Shown here one piece after another: positions 1-8,414 of a DNA stretch of 64,000 nt. Source of the stretch: Flavobacterium kingsejongi (GTDB lineage: Bacteria > Bacteroidota > Bacteroidia > Flavobacteriales > Flavobacteriaceae); NCBI RefSeq assembly GCF_003076475.1, contig NZ_CP020919.1, positions 2,728,001 through 2,792,000 on the forward strand, written 5' to 3'. Positions within the stretch are counted from its first letter, which is position 1, and each line of letters starts with the position of its first letter. The notes under the pieces are model-generated. The model was not told the DNA's origin, ran no database searches, and worked only from the letters and a program-made list of their open reading frames with translations. Position numbers and translations under genes: made by a program.

Positions 1-1
1 T

Positions 2-184
2 GAAAAATATTTTCCTTTATTCATCGAAGATTATAAAAGGGTAGCCGAACTCAATTCCAAGCGTATAGGCCAGGTATTTCATATTAAGGAATATCCTATA
101 GCGTGGAAAGTACTAAAGGGGATGTTAAGCTTCCTGACCGCACTGCTGCCTAAAAAATCCAGGACAGCAGATACGGAATCGTAA
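2..184 (+). CDS. 3' end of an unidentified gene (partial)
   Basis: An open frame enters from the left edge and stops with TAA at 182-184, giving the last 60 residues of a protein. It ends in a basic, serine-rich tail after a hydrophobic stretch around FLTALLPKK. No family motif remains in this fragment. Because the next genes are glycosyltransferases, it may be the C-terminus of another surface-glycan enzyme, but that is inference from position only. Confidence 0.6.
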   Translation, partial: EKYFPLFIEDYKRVAELNSKRIGQVFHIKEYPIAWKVLKGMLSFLTALLPKKSRTADTES

Positions 185-376
185 ATAAGAATTGTTTCGG
201 GAATTAATTGGAGTCTTTACGGCACACGGTCACTTTTAAGAACTTTCGTTAAGAATAGCATATTCTTATTATAAATTTATTGTAAAAGCTATGATTGTTC
301 CTCCAATTATGGGTAAATTGGAATTGGTAACGCGATATTTTTTAACAAATTCGCGGGTTTAAAACAATAAAATCAA

Positions 377-384
377 TACTTTTG
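377..384 (+). promoter_or_regulatory. Bacteroidota -7 promoter element
   Basis: TACTTTTG is an exact match to the TAnnTTTG element of Bacteroidota primary-sigma promoters. It lies 51 bases before the ATG at 436. No clear -33 TTG is seen at the usual spacing. Confidence 0.6.
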
Positions 385-435
385 CGCGCCTTCTGTAGCG
401 GGCTAATTTAGTTGAAGAATAAGAGATATAAGAAT

Positions 436-1347
436 ATGAAGAAAATTCACGTAGGTTTCCTTTTATCCTATGACTACGATAAGATAAAGCTTTCCCTTCC
501 GCCTGTATATAAGGATGCTGATAGAATTTTTATTGCGATGGACCAGGAGCTAAGAACCTGGACCGGAAATAAATTTGAAGTGGATCCTTCCTTTTTTGAG
601 TGGATCAAAGCGTTTGATGTTGACCATAAAATAGAATTCTATAGCGATAATTTTTTCGTTCCGGAGCTTACGGCGATTGAAAATGATACGCGCGAAAGGC
701 ATTTGTTGTCTTTAAAGATGGGTATTGGCAATTGGCTGATCCAGGTCGATAGCGATGAGTATTTTATTGATTTTGGGAAGTATGTCCGCGATTTAAAAAA
801 ACACGACCATTTTCTGGATCATCCGGAGCGTAATCCGGTACAAATTTCAGGGTTCCACCTTGATGTTTATAAGTACCTGGACGATGGCTTACTGTATGTA
901 AAAAACGCATCCAAAGTATTGCTGGCGACCAATTACCCCAATTACAAATATGCGCGCCAAAGTAAAGAACGGATCATCTATACCGATAATCTGGTCCTGC
1001 ATGAATCGTTGGCCCGTACTGAAGCTGATTTGCGGTACAAGCTGAAGAATTGGGGGCATAATGACGAACTAAATAAAACGTTCCTGGAGAAATGGCTGAA
1101 AGCGGATAAGCACAACTACCATGAAATCAAGGATGTTTTTTACCTTGATGCTACACAATGGAAAGAGTTGGGTTATTTGCCTACCAAGAACATACAAGAG
1201 CTGAAACAGCACTTTAATGAGATTGATTGTGTGAATGTGACCCAAGTATTCCTTTGGAAGAAAAACTTCGGGCAATGGTTCAAGCACCTTAAGGTATTTA
1301 AAATGGGAAAGAAGCCATTTTTTAACCCTAATTTCAAGATCAAATAA
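436..1347 (+). CDS. Glycosyltransferase, GT-A fold (DxD type)
   Basis: A predicted cytoplasmic glycosyltransferase of 303 residues. A DSD motif near residues 105-107, preceded by a hydrophobic strand (WLIQV), fits the metal and nucleotide-sugar binding DxD of GT-A enzymes. The N-terminus (KKIHVGFLLSYD) resembles the start of such a domain. I chose ATG 436 over the in-frame TTG at 412 because it is the first strong start after the -7 element at 377-384. There is no signal peptide or membrane segment. It opens a run of glycosyltransferases, so a role in LPS core or surface polysaccharide assembly is likely. Donor and acceptor sugars cannot be read from the sequence. Confidence 0.75.
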   Translation: MKKIHVGFLLSYDYDKIKLSLPPVYKDADRIFIAMDQELRTWTGNKFEVDPSFFEWIKAFDVDHKIEFYSDNFFVPELTAIENDTRERHLLSLKMGIGNWLIQVDSDEYFIDFGKYVRDLKKHDHFLDHPERNPVQISGFHLDVYKYLDDGLLYVKNASKVLLATNYPNYKYARQSKERIIYTDNLVLHESLARTEADLRYKLKNWGHNDELNKTFLEKWLKADKHNYHEIKDVFYLDATQWKELGYLPTKNIQELKQHFNEIDCVNVTQVFLWKKNFGQWFKHLKVFKMGKKPFFNPNFKIK

Positions 1348-1352
1348 AACGG

Positions 1353-2423
1353 TTAGCGTTCTAAAACGAAACGGTAAACATTTAAATATTCAGAGGCTGC
1401 TTTTTTCCAATCAAAAAAAGCAGCTCTTTCTTTCATTTTCTGACTCACTATCGCTTCGTTCTGGTTGAAATGATTCAGCCCCTGCACTACTATTTCTTTC
1501 ATGTATTCCGGGTCAAAATTGTCCCAATAGTATGCATGTTCACCGCCAATTTCGGGTAATGAGGTATAATTCGATAAAAAAACCGGTTTTCCAAAACGCA
1601 TCGCTTCAATAGGAGGGAGCCCAAATCCTTCGCGAATTGATGGAAAGGCGAATGCAAGGCAGTGCTGCAAGAAAAATTGTTTTCCTGCTTCATCTACTTT
1701 TCCGGTGAGGAAGACTTTATCTTCCAATTTGTTGTCCCTGATATATTCCTTAATCACGTTACCATATTCATGGCTGTCATTTCCCGACAGGACCAGATTA
1801 ACGTCCGGCATAAGGGCAATCATTTTTACCAGTGAGAGGAAATTTTTACGCTCCTGGAAATCACCAATGCTGTAAATAAAAGGGCGATCCGTTGGGATTG
1901 ATGTGCTGTAATCCTGGGTGTCAAGGATGGTAGTAATAGGATTGCCATTGTGAATGATATATTCCGGTACTTTGGGGACATCAAAATACTGATGGGTTTG
2001 CTTGCGGGCGAATTCGGAAATATAGGTTATCGCATCCGATCGTTTCAGTTTGGCGATAAAAAGCTTGTTATTCCGGTGCTGCATGTCACTGGAAATCTCT
2101 TCGACAAAATTTACATCATGTACGGTCAACAGGTATTTTGACGTACGGTAAGGTTCTATTTTAGTGTTCTGATTGAGGGAGTGCCACAGGTCGTGTTTTT
2201 TTCTGATGCGAAAAATAGGATGCCGCTGCAGGCTACTGTATTTATGGTATTGAAAAAGAGGCCCGTATTGCTGTTGCAATCTTTCCGGATGTTTCGAGTT
2301 CAGGATAAGTTGCAGGTCATTGGGATTGATTTCAGCAAAAGCCTTAACTAATTCCTGGTTAAATGTGCCAAGTCCTGATGCCCGGTTATCGATATTATGA
2401 GATTCTAAAAATATTTTCTTCAT
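1353..2423 (-). CDS. GT4-family glycosyltransferase
   Basis: A 356-residue GT-B retaining glycosyltransferase. The C-terminal half carries the family hallmark: SIGDFQERKN (phosphate-binding region, about residues 186-195) and the E-x7-E motif in REGFGLPPIEA near residue 265, which holds the nucleotide sugar. The N-terminal half has an acceptor-domain start (RASGLGTFNQE) and HDVNFVEE. It lies 6 bases downstream of the GT2 gene at 2430-3197 on the same strand, so the two are probably cotranscribed. It converges on the 436-1347 gene with a 5-base gap. A mannosyl- or glucosyltransferase acting on LPS core or O-antigen is plausible. Confidence 0.85.
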   Translation of the reverse strand: MKKIFLESHNIDNRASGLGTFNQELVKAFAEINPNDLQLILNSKHPERLQQQYGPLFQYHKYSSLQRHPIFRIRKKHDLWHSLNQNTKIEPYRTSKYLLTVHDVNFVEEISSDMQHRNNKLFIAKLKRSDAITYISEFARKQTHQYFDVPKVPEYIIHNGNPITTILDTQDYSTSIPTDRPFIYSIGDFQERKNFLSLVKMIALMPDVNLVLSGNDSHEYGNVIKEYIRDNKLEDKVFLTGKVDEAGKQFFLQHCLAFAFPSIREGFGLPPIEAMRFGKPVFLSNYTSLPEIGGEHAYYWDNFDPEYMKEIVVQGLNHFNQNEAIVSQKMKERAAFFDWKKAASEYLNVYRFVLER

Positions 2424-2429
2424 GGGGCG

Positions 2430-3197
2430 TTAGTCAATTTTTCGATATTTCATCCAAAGTTGTAAATACCGTTTAAAAACAGAAAAAGAATGAACGTAGG
2501 CCAATACAAACCCTTCTTTACCATCCAGGATTCCGAGACGATATAGGTATTGCCACGTAAAGCGGTAGGCCGGCCTGATAAAAAAGTGATAGGCATTCGG
2601 TCTTTTTCTTTTTGCGTATAATGTCTCAGCCTGCAATTTGCTGTAATTACTGAGTTTTGTATTGTAATTATCGAAACTGGTATAGCTGAAGTGATCTGCT
2701 TTTTGTTTTAAATGCCCTATTTTTCCATTTACGGTTACCGTTTCGTGCACCAGTCCTTTGTATTGGCAAAAACCTTTATGGAACAGCCGGATTACAGTAT
2801 CAGTTTGCCAACCACCGAAACGGATGTGCTTTCCCATGAAATAAAAATTCCTTTTGATGGCATAGGCAACGGTATTTTGGGTCTGGGCTACTGTGGCAAG
2901 GATTTCAGTTTGCAGTTCGGGGCTTATAATTTCATCAAGGTCGAAAAAAAGAATCCAGTCGTTTTGTGCCTTTGAAATGGCGAAATTCCGCTGTTCTGAA
3001 AAGTTATGGAACGTCTTCTGGATCACAGTTACATTTAGTTCTTTGGCCAGTGTGACTGTAGCGTCGGTACTGAAGGAATCCACGAAAATAATCTCGTCGG
3101 CAAATGCTAAACTTTCTACATACCTTCTAACATTCTGTGCTTCATTAAAAGTGATGGCTAAAGCTGTTATTTTAGGACTCGAATTATTTTTGGACAT
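2430..3197 (-). CDS. GT2-family glycosyltransferase, WaaE/KdtX-like
   Basis: A 255-residue inverting GT2 enzyme. It has the ALAITFNEAQNV start, FVDSFSTD (first acidic site) and FFDLDEI (DxD) expected of the small LPS-core beta-1,4-glucosyltransferase group (WaaE/KdtX-like), followed by VHETV and a basic aromatic C-terminus. The chosen ATG at 3197 excludes an upstream in-frame TTG at 3218, because that codon lies inside the promoter -7 box at 3216-3223. It is transcribed ahead of the GT4 gene. A paralogue sits at 3966-4703; the two flank a deacetylase. Addition of a hexose to the inner core is the likely role; the exact linkage is inference. Confidence 0.82.
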   Translation of the reverse strand: MSKNNSSPKITALAITFNEAQNVRRYVESLAFADEIIFVDSFSTDATVTLAKELNVTVIQKTFHNFSEQRNFAISKAQNDWILFFDLDEIISPELQTEILATVAQTQNTVAYAIKRNFYFMGKHIRFGGWQTDTVIRLFHKGFCQYKGLVHETVTVNGKIGHLKQKADHFSYTSFDNYNTKLSNYSKLQAETLYAKRKRPNAYHFFIRPAYRFTWQYLYRLGILDGKEGFVLAYVHSFSVFKRYLQLWMKYRKID

Positions 3198-3215
3198 AAC
3201 ATTAAATATAATAGG

Positions 3216-3223
3216 CAAATGTA
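3216..3223 (-). promoter_or_regulatory. Bacteroidota -7 promoter element for the GT2-GT4 pair
   Basis: The minus strand reads TACATTTG, an exact TAnnTTTG match, 18 bases before ATG 3197. It decides the start codon: the upstream TTG start would lie within the promoter. Confidence 0.6.
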
Positions 3224-3260
3224 ATAATTTTACATTTATAACTTTTTTAAAAATTACCTG

Positions 3261-3974
3261 ATGGCATCCCTTCCCGTTTTAATGTATCATAATGTTTCTG
3301 AAGACAAAAATAAAAGCTTCAGGCTAACGATTTCTACAGTAAAACTCGAGGAGCAATTTAGGTATTTTTCAGAAAATAACTACACGACTTTTCACTTTTC
3401 TGAATTGGAAAACCGTATTGCGCTTCCGCCGAAATCCATAGTGATTACTTTTGATGATGTTACCACAAATCAATTCCTGCATGCTGTCCCTTTATTAAAG
3501 AAATACGGATTGAAAGCTACTTTTTTTATTCCTTTTTACTATCTGGGTAAAACGGATGAATGGAATAAGGGAGCCGAAAAGATTATGACACTCTCCGAGC
3601 TACAGGCAATTGATCCCAGCCTGATTGAGTTTGGGTATCATTCTTCGCGACACCGCCATTATGCTAAATTATCGGATGCCGAAATACAGGAAGATTTTGA
3701 CGAAAGTGAGCGTATCATTGCAGCAAATGGATTGAAGGTTTATCCGGCATTGGCATTTCCGTATGGGAATTATCCCAAAAAGGAACCGCAGAAAAGTCGT
3801 TTTCAGGAACTCCTAAAAAAAAATAATATCAAATTCGGGTTAAAGATTGGCAATAGAAGGAATAAGTTTCCCTTTAAAAATACTTTTGAAGTACAGCGTA
3901 TTGATGTTAAAGGAGAGGATAGCTTTTTGAAATTCAGGCTTAAGCTAAAATTTGGTAAGCTGAAATTATTTTAG
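3261..3974 (+). CDS. Polysaccharide deacetylase (NodB domain, CE4)
   Basis: A 237-residue metal-dependent carbohydrate deacetylase. Motif 1 is VITFDDV (catalytic and metal Asp pair, near residue 65), motif 2 is YHSSRHRH (H-S-x-x-H metal ligands, near residue 127), and FPYGNY matches the substrate-groove motif 3. The usual TFDDG is TFDDV here. There is no signal peptide, so it probably acts in the cytoplasm on a sugar precursor or lipid-linked glycan. It diverges from the GT2 gene at 2430-3197 and overlaps the next GT2 gene tail to tail by 9 bases. The context suggests deacetylation of an N-acetylated sugar in the same glycan. Confidence 0.85.
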   Translation: MASLPVLMYHNVSEDKNKSFRLTISTVKLEEQFRYFSENNYTTFHFSELENRIALPPKSIVITFDDVTTNQFLHAVPLLKKYGLKATFFIPFYYLGKTDEWNKGAEKIMTLSELQAIDPSLIEFGYHSSRHRHYAKLSDAEIQEDFDESERIIAANGLKVYPALAFPYGNYPKKEPQKSRFQELLKKNNIKFGLKIGNRRNKFPFKNTFEVQRIDVKGEDSFLKFRLKLKFGKLKLF

Positions 3975-4703
3975 CCCTTTTTGCAGTAAGAGCAACTTGG
4001 CATAGCGCGAAAAAACACCATAGGCATTTACCGCAGCAACAGCCAATCCGGGTACACCATCCAAAAAGCCGCGTTTGAGGATATAGGAACTGAAAAAACG
4101 GTAAAATGGCTTAAAAGCCAAATGAAAGAAAGTCACTTTTTTACGTTTCTGAAAAGCGGTATTGGCCTGGAACCATGCATAGGAGTCTTTCTTCTGTAAA
4201 AAATGAAACAGCCCTTTATAGGTATAATGGATCATGAAATTTTGCAATTGTCCAATGCTGCCTTTTACCAGTAGCTTCTCGTGTACATCGCCCTGAAAAA
4301 CAATGCCGTCATTTTTAACCAGGCGAACTACTTTATCCACCTTATGATACAGAAAACGGTTCATGTAAAAATGAGGGAACTTTATTTTATAGCCGGCATG
4401 TTTTGGAGCATTTATAGTTTGCTGTATTTCAAACTTTAATTTTTCGGTAACCCGTTCATCAGCATCGATAAATAATACCCAGTCTCCGGTAGCGGCTGCA
4501 ATAGCATAGTTTTTCTGGCTGGAGAAATTATCGAATTTGCGCTCCAGGACAGTACATCCTGCAGCGAGTGCTTTGGCTTTGGTAGTATCGGTACTGAAAG
4601 AATCTACTACAATAATCTGGTCGGCAAAAGCCACTGATTTTAGTGCATCTTCAATATAGGAATCCTCATTGTAGGTGGGGATAATTACCGATAATTTTGT
4701 CAT
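3966..4703 (-). CDS. GT2-family glycosyltransferase, WaaE/KdtX-like (second copy)
   Basis: A 245-residue GT2 enzyme with LSVIIPTYNED at the start, VVDSFSTD around residue 34 and LFIDADE (DxD) near residue 76, then VHEKL and a hydrophobic, basic C-terminus. It shares architecture and several motifs with the gene at 2430-3197 and is probably its paralogue. Its 3' end overlaps the deacetylase stop by 9 bases. The start at 4703 gives the expected beta-strand right after Met. Likely adds a hexose to LPS core or a related glycan. Substrate is unknown. Confidence 0.82.
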   Translation of the reverse strand: MTKLSVIIPTYNEDSYIEDALKSVAFADQIIVVDSFSTDTTKAKALAAGCTVLERKFDNFSSQKNYAIAAATGDWVLFIDADERVTEKLKFEIQQTINAPKHAGYKIKFPHFYMNRFLYHKVDKVVRLVKNDGIVFQGDVHEKLLVKGSIGQLQNFMIHYTYKGLFHFLQKKDSYAWFQANTAFQKRKKVTFFHLAFKPFYRFFSSYILKRGFLDGVPGLAVAAVNAYGVFSRYAKLLLLQKGLK

Positions 4704-4743
4704 TCCAAATTTTTTAGTGAAGACAAAACTAACAAAAAATAAT

Positions 4744-4751
4744 TATCTTTG
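4744..4751 (+). promoter_or_regulatory. Bacteroidota -7 element immediately before a start codon
   Basis: TATCTTTG matches TAnnTTTG exactly and ends only 4 bases before the tandem ATG-ATG at 4756-4761. Transcription would begin at or very near the start codon, so the mRNA may be leaderless. Confidence 0.55.
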
Positions 4752-4755
4752 CGGA

Positions 4756-5577
4756 ATGATGCAGAAGAATATTTCGATTATAATCAGTACCTATAATTCA
4801 ACTGAATGGCTCAAAAAAGTTTTGTGGGGCTATAATACGCAGACGTACCGGAATTTTGAAATGGTCATTGCCGATGACGGTTCGAAACAGGATACTTTTG
4901 ACCTGATTGAAACCCTGAAAAAAGAGGTTTTTTATCCTATAATCCATGTATGGCATGAAGATAACGGTTTTCAGAAATCGCAAATCCTCAATAAATCCAT
5001 CGTCGCCTGTACGACCGATTATATCATGATGTCAGACGGGGACTGCATTCCACGGCCTGATTTTGTAGAGCAGCATATTAAATTCAGGGAAGAAGGCTAC
5101 TTCCTTTCCGGAGGTTACCATAAATTGCCTTTGCAGTTATCCAAAGACATTACCAAAGAAGATATTTATTCCGGAAGGTGTTTTGACGTTTCATGGCTTA
5201 AAAAACATGGGATGGCAACGTCATTCAAAAATAATAAAGTAGATGCGACGGGGATTACAAGTTCGATCTTGAATTTCCTGACCCCTACGACACCAAGCTG
5301 GAACGGGCATAATGCTTCGGGCTGGAAAACAGATATCCTCGCAGTGAATGGTTTTGACGAAAGAATGCAATACGGTGGCCAGGATCGTGAATTAGGGGAA
5401 CGCCTGGTGAATGCTGGTATCGCACCGAAACAAATCCGCTACAGCACTGTGTGCCTGCACCTCGACCATCCGAGAGGTTATGCAACACCGGAATCCATTA
5501 ATAAGAACCGGAATATCCGCAAAGAAACCAAAGACCAGAAGAAAAAATGGACGGATTTTGGTATTATAAAAAAATAA
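4756..5577 (+). CDS. GT2-family glycosyltransferase (chondroitin-polymerase-like domain)
   Basis: A 273-residue GT2 enzyme. It has SIIISTYNSTEWL at the start, VIADDGS (first acidic site), MMSDGDCIPR (DxD) near residue 90 and a C-terminal galactosyltransferase-like stretch NGFDERMQYGGQDRELGERL, in which the ED/QD pair is usually catalytic. The start is placed at ATG 4756 (or 4759). Upstream in-frame codons precede the promoter box at 4744-4751 and run into the neighbouring divergent gene. It has no membrane segments. It ends 3 bases before the convergent GT9 gene. Role: transfer of a sugar to LPS or a surface glycan. Confidence 0.82.
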   Translation: MMQKNISIIISTYNSTEWLKKVLWGYNTQTYRNFEMVIADDGSKQDTFDLIETLKKEVFYPIIHVWHEDNGFQKSQILNKSIVACTTDYIMMSDGDCIPRPDFVEQHIKFREEGYFLSGGYHKLPLQLSKDITKEDIYSGRCFDVSWLKKHGMATSFKNNKVDATGITSSILNFLTPTTPSWNGHNASGWKTDILAVNGFDERMQYGGQDRELGERLVNAGIAPKQIRYSTVCLHLDHPRGYATPESINKNRNIRKETKDQKKKWTDFGIIKK

Positions 5578-5580
5578 GGC

Positions 5581-6651
5581 TTACGCTTCTTTAAGGTTAT
5601 ATTTCAAAAAGGCATCCAGCTCTGGGATAATCAGTTCCGGAGTGAGTTCCTGGTAAAGGGCATCTGGATTCTTTTCAATTTTCTTGCGTTCTTCAAACGT
5701 AAAATTATCAAAAAGGTTGGGTTTCATTTCCAAAAGATGAACCGAATGATGGAACTTTCCATCTTCAAAACTGGCCCAGTGGTCTTTATTCACATAAGGT
5801 GAAAAGATCGTAAAAGTAGGTTTATGCAATGCTTTTGCAATGTGGACCGTTCCGCCTTCATTCGAAACCAAGGCGTCACACTGATTCATCAACACACAAA
5901 ATTCACGGATATTTTGGGCGTAAATCCCGGTGATGATATGCTTTTGGTTTTTACAAAGCGCATAGATTTTCTGTGCGTCCTCTTTTTGATGTGGCGCATA
6001 GTTAAACAACAGGTTTACATCATATTGTTCGGCAATAAAATCTACAAGGGCGGCAATATAAGGGTAGGGCATGGATTTTTGTGGCGTACTGCCTAAAATA
6101 CCTAACATGATGATTTTCTTATTTTTAAAAGGCGCTAACGTAGTGTCCTGTTTTTCGGCTTCGGTCAGGAATATTTTTGGCTCGTAATCAATCGTGTCAA
6201 AGCGCTCCGATTCCTGTAACAGGTGGATACGGTCTTCGATTGCCTTTCCACAGATTTTAGTTTTTTCTTTTGCAATCGCTACCGGATTGGTGTAATACCC
6301 CAGATTTCCTAATTTCTTACGGCTTTTGTGTCCGATGGTTTGGATAGCATTTGAAAACTTACTGATGAGTCGGCTTTGCATTTTGGAATAGGGATCAAAA
6401 ATCACATCGTATTTCTCTTTGCGTATTGACTGGATCAGTTTCCACAAATTGGGTAATTTTTTAAGCTCTTTGTCTTTGATCGAAATGATTTTATCGATAT
6501 TCGGATTATTTTCAATAACGCCATGCGTAAAATCATATGCCAGGAAATGAATCTCACTGTCTGGATATTTTAGCTTGTAATTGGTTGCAATGATAGAACT
6601 TATCAGTACATCGCCAATGCGTTTATTTTGGATAATCAGGACTTTCTTCAT
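5581..6651 (-). CDS. GT9-family heptosyltransferase-like protein
   Basis: A 356-residue GT-B enzyme of the LPS heptosyltransferase family. The N-terminus has IIQNKRIGDVLISS, the R-x-GD-x-L signature at about residues 11-16. The C-terminal donor-binding part has ALVSNEGGTVHIAKALHKP near residue 265, where many relatives have D-S-G-x-x-H. It is a single-gene unit divergent from the kinase at 6711. Heptosyltransferases add ADP-heptose to the Kdo or heptose of the inner core. The Asn-Glu at the usual Asp-Ser/Thr site is typical of some GT9 variants with unknown sugar specificity. Confidence 0.85.
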   Translation of the reverse strand: MKKVLIIQNKRIGDVLISSIIATNYKLKYPDSEIHFLAYDFTHGVIENNPNIDKIISIKDKELKKLPNLWKLIQSIRKEKYDVIFDPYSKMQSRLISKFSNAIQTIGHKSRKKLGNLGYYTNPVAIAKEKTKICGKAIEDRIHLLQESERFDTIDYEPKIFLTEAEKQDTTLAPFKNKKIIMLGILGSTPQKSMPYPYIAALVDFIAEQYDVNLLFNYAPHQKEDAQKIYALCKNQKHIITGIYAQNIREFCVLMNQCDALVSNEGGTVHIAKALHKPTFTIFSPYVNKDHWASFEDGKFHHSVHLLEMKPNLFDNFTFEERKKIEKNPDALYQELTPELIIPELDAFLKYNLKEA

Positions 6652-6687
6652 AGTAAAATTTGTTACCGCAAAGTAATATTTTTTTTC

Positions 6688-6695
6688 TACTTTTA
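6688..6695 (+). promoter_or_regulatory. Probable -7 element (7 of 8)
   Basis: TACTTTTA differs from TAnnTTTG only in the last base and lies 15 bases before ATG 6711. It supports the start chosen for the kinase-like gene. Confidence 0.4.
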
Positions 6696-6710
6696 AGCCA
6701 AAATTTAGCT

Positions 6711-7469
6711 ATGCCGGTCAACATTCATACACTTCCCGAATATTCAGATGAAAAAACATCCCTCCTGCAACTGACGGATAATTTTCATGACGAAGGGGAA
6801 CTGATTGTTAAGGGGTCACGGAATATTATAAAATCGAATACCTTCCAGGGGCAACAGGTTAATATCAAGTATTTTAAGAAACCGGGCGCTTTTAATGCTG
6901 TCGTTTATAATTTCTTTCGGGAATCCAAAGCTAAGCGCTCTTTTGATTATGCGGTGCGGCTTTTAAAAGCCGGAATACGGACCCCGAAACCGATCGCTTA
7001 TATTGAAGAAAAAACAGCTTTTACACTTCAAAGCAGTTATTATATCTGCGCACAAATCAATTATGACTTTACTTTCCGGGAGCTGATCCACGATCCGTTA
7101 TGGAAAGACCGCGACCTGATCCTGGAACAATTCACGGAATTTACATTCCGGATGCATGAAAACAGGATTAATTTTCTCGATCATTCCCCGGGAAATACGC
7201 TTATTGTGAAAAGGGGGGAAGGGCAGTATGATTTCTACCTGATCGACCTGAACCGAATGACATTTGAAGATTTATCTATTGCACAACGGATGGATAATTT
7301 TAAGAAATTGTGGTTGTCCAAAACGATGGTTAAAATAATCGCCCGTAAATATGCAGCGCTGAGTGGGGAAGACCCGGAGCAGCTACAGTGTATCCTTTTG
7401 GAAAAAACAATAGCCTTCAAACGCCGGATTACCAAAAAGAAATGGCTGAAACGCAAACTGAAAAAATAA
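6711..7469 (+). CDS. Lipopolysaccharide kinase, InaA/Kdo-kinase-like
   Basis: A 252-residue small protein-kinase-fold enzyme of the LPS kinase (InaA/KdkA/WaaP) type. FLDHSPGNTLI near residue 164 corresponds to the catalytic loop (H-x-D/S-x3-N), and FYLIDLNRM near residue 188 to the metal-binding D-x-N/G. The N-terminal IIKSNTFQGQQVNIKYFKK fits the lobe with the ATP-binding lysine. The catalytic Asp is Ser here, while the preceding Asp-His is present, so activity should be judged with care. ATG 6711 was chosen over upstream starts, which precede the -7 box. The context (GT9 next door) supports phosphorylation of Kdo or heptose. Confidence 0.72.
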   Translation: MPVNIHTLPEYSDEKTSLLQLTDNFHDEGELIVKGSRNIIKSNTFQGQQVNIKYFKKPGAFNAVVYNFFRESKAKRSFDYAVRLLKAGIRTPKPIAYIEEKTAFTLQSSYYICAQINYDFTFRELIHDPLWKDRDLILEQFTEFTFRMHENRINFLDHSPGNTLIVKRGEGQYDFYLIDLNRMTFEDLSIAQRMDNFKKLWLSKTMVKIIARKYAALSGEDPEQLQCILLEKTIAFKRRITKKKWLKRKLKK

Positions 7470-7493
7470 GGATTCCATTGGGAACCCTGCATA

Positions 7494-7526
7494 AAAAAGG
7501 GGAATTGTACTGCAATTCCCCTTTTT
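7494..7526. terminator. Bidirectional hairpin terminator
   Basis: A 9-bp stem GGGGAATTG/CAATTCCCC with a 5-base loop is flanked by A5 and T5 runs that extend the pairing. It sits between the convergent kinase gene and dapD and can end transcription from both sides. Confidence 0.9.
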
Positions 7527-7536
7527 GTATTTCATA

Positions 7537-8352
7537 TTAAACAGCGACGTCGTATTCGCGAAGCGCATTATTTAAGGAGGTTTTTAAATCTGTAGACGCT
7601 TTACGTTTACCAATAATCAGGGCACAAGGAACCTGGAATTCGCCAGCGGCAAATTTTTTCGTATAACTTCCCGGGATTACCACCGAACGGGCCGGTACAA
7701 CACCTTTCATTTCTACAGGAGTGTCACCAGTAACATCGATAATTTTGGTCGATGCGGTGAGGCATACATTGGCACCCAATACGGCTTCTTTTTCAACGCG
7801 TACGCCTTCAACGACAATACAACGGGAACCGATGAAAGCACCATCCTCTATAATTACCGGAGCAGCTTGTAATGGTTCCAAAACACCACCAATACCAACA
7901 CCACCGCTCAGATGTACATTTTTACCAATCTGTGCACAGCTGCCTACAGTCGCCCAGGTATCTACCATAGTTCCTTCATCTACATAGGCACCAATGTTAA
8001 CGTAACTCGGCATCAGGATTACTCCGCTGGCGATAAATGCACCATGTCGGGCAACAGCATTCGGTACAACACGGATTCCTTTGGCAGCATATCCCCTTTT
8101 TAAAGGCATTTTATCATGGTATTCAAATATACCAGCTTCCAGCGTTTCCATTTTTTGAATTGGAAAATAAAGAACAACGGCTTTTTTTACCCATTCGTTT
8201 ACCTGCCATCCATCGGCAACCGGCTCAGCCACGCGCAATGTCCCTGCATCGATCAGGTCGATCACTTCGCGAATAGCAGTAGTTGTTGTCGTTTCCTGAA
8301 GCAAAGCCCTGTCTTGCCAGGCCGCTTCTATAATAGTTTGTAGATTTTTCAT
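7537..8352 (-). CDS. dapD: 2,3,4,5-tetrahydropyridine-2,6-dicarboxylate N-succinyltransferase
   Basis: DapD transfers succinyl from succinyl-CoA to tetrahydrodipicolinate in the lysine and meso-diaminopimelate pathway. The 271-residue protein has the DapD N-terminal helical domain (NLQTIIEAAWQDR), then the left-handed beta-helix of hexapeptide repeats with PNAVARHGAFI, VNIGAYVDEGTMVDTWATVGSCAQIG and GGVGIGGVLEP. Length matches the family (about 270). The start at 8352 is fixed by the -7 box at 8370-8377; an upstream in-frame Met at 8433 lies before the promoter. It appears monocistronic. Confidence 0.97.
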   Translation of the reverse strand: MKNLQTIIEAAWQDRALLQETTTTTAIREVIDLIDAGTLRVAEPVADGWQVNEWVKKAVVLYFPIQKMETLEAGIFEYHDKMPLKRGYAAKGIRVVPNAVARHGAFIASGVILMPSYVNIGAYVDEGTMVDTWATVGSCAQIGKNVHLSGGVGIGGVLEPLQAAPVIIEDGAFIGSRCIVVEGVRVEKEAVLGANVCLTASTKIIDVTGDTPVEMKGVVPARSVVIPGSYTKKFAAGEFQVPCALIIGKRKASTDLKTSLNNALREYDVAV

Positions 8353-8369
8353 GCTAATTAGATTTTGGG

Positions 8370-8377
8370 CAAAGATA
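8370..8377 (-). promoter_or_regulatory. -7 promoter element of dapD
   Basis: The minus strand reads TATCTTTG, an exact TAnnTTTG match, 17 bases before the dapD start. It excludes the longer N-terminal extension. Confidence 0.65.
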
Positions 8378-8414
8378 AAACCATTTTTCATATATAAAGT
8401 ATCGGCTGTTGGAA

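Noticed and set aside
3198..3218. A longer N-terminus of the GT2 gene from TTG 3218
   Set aside because: The codon lies inside the -7 promoter box.
7721..8343. Four plus-strand ORFs opposite dapD
   Set aside because: They are antisense shadows of dapD, with repetitive low-complexity composition and no motif.
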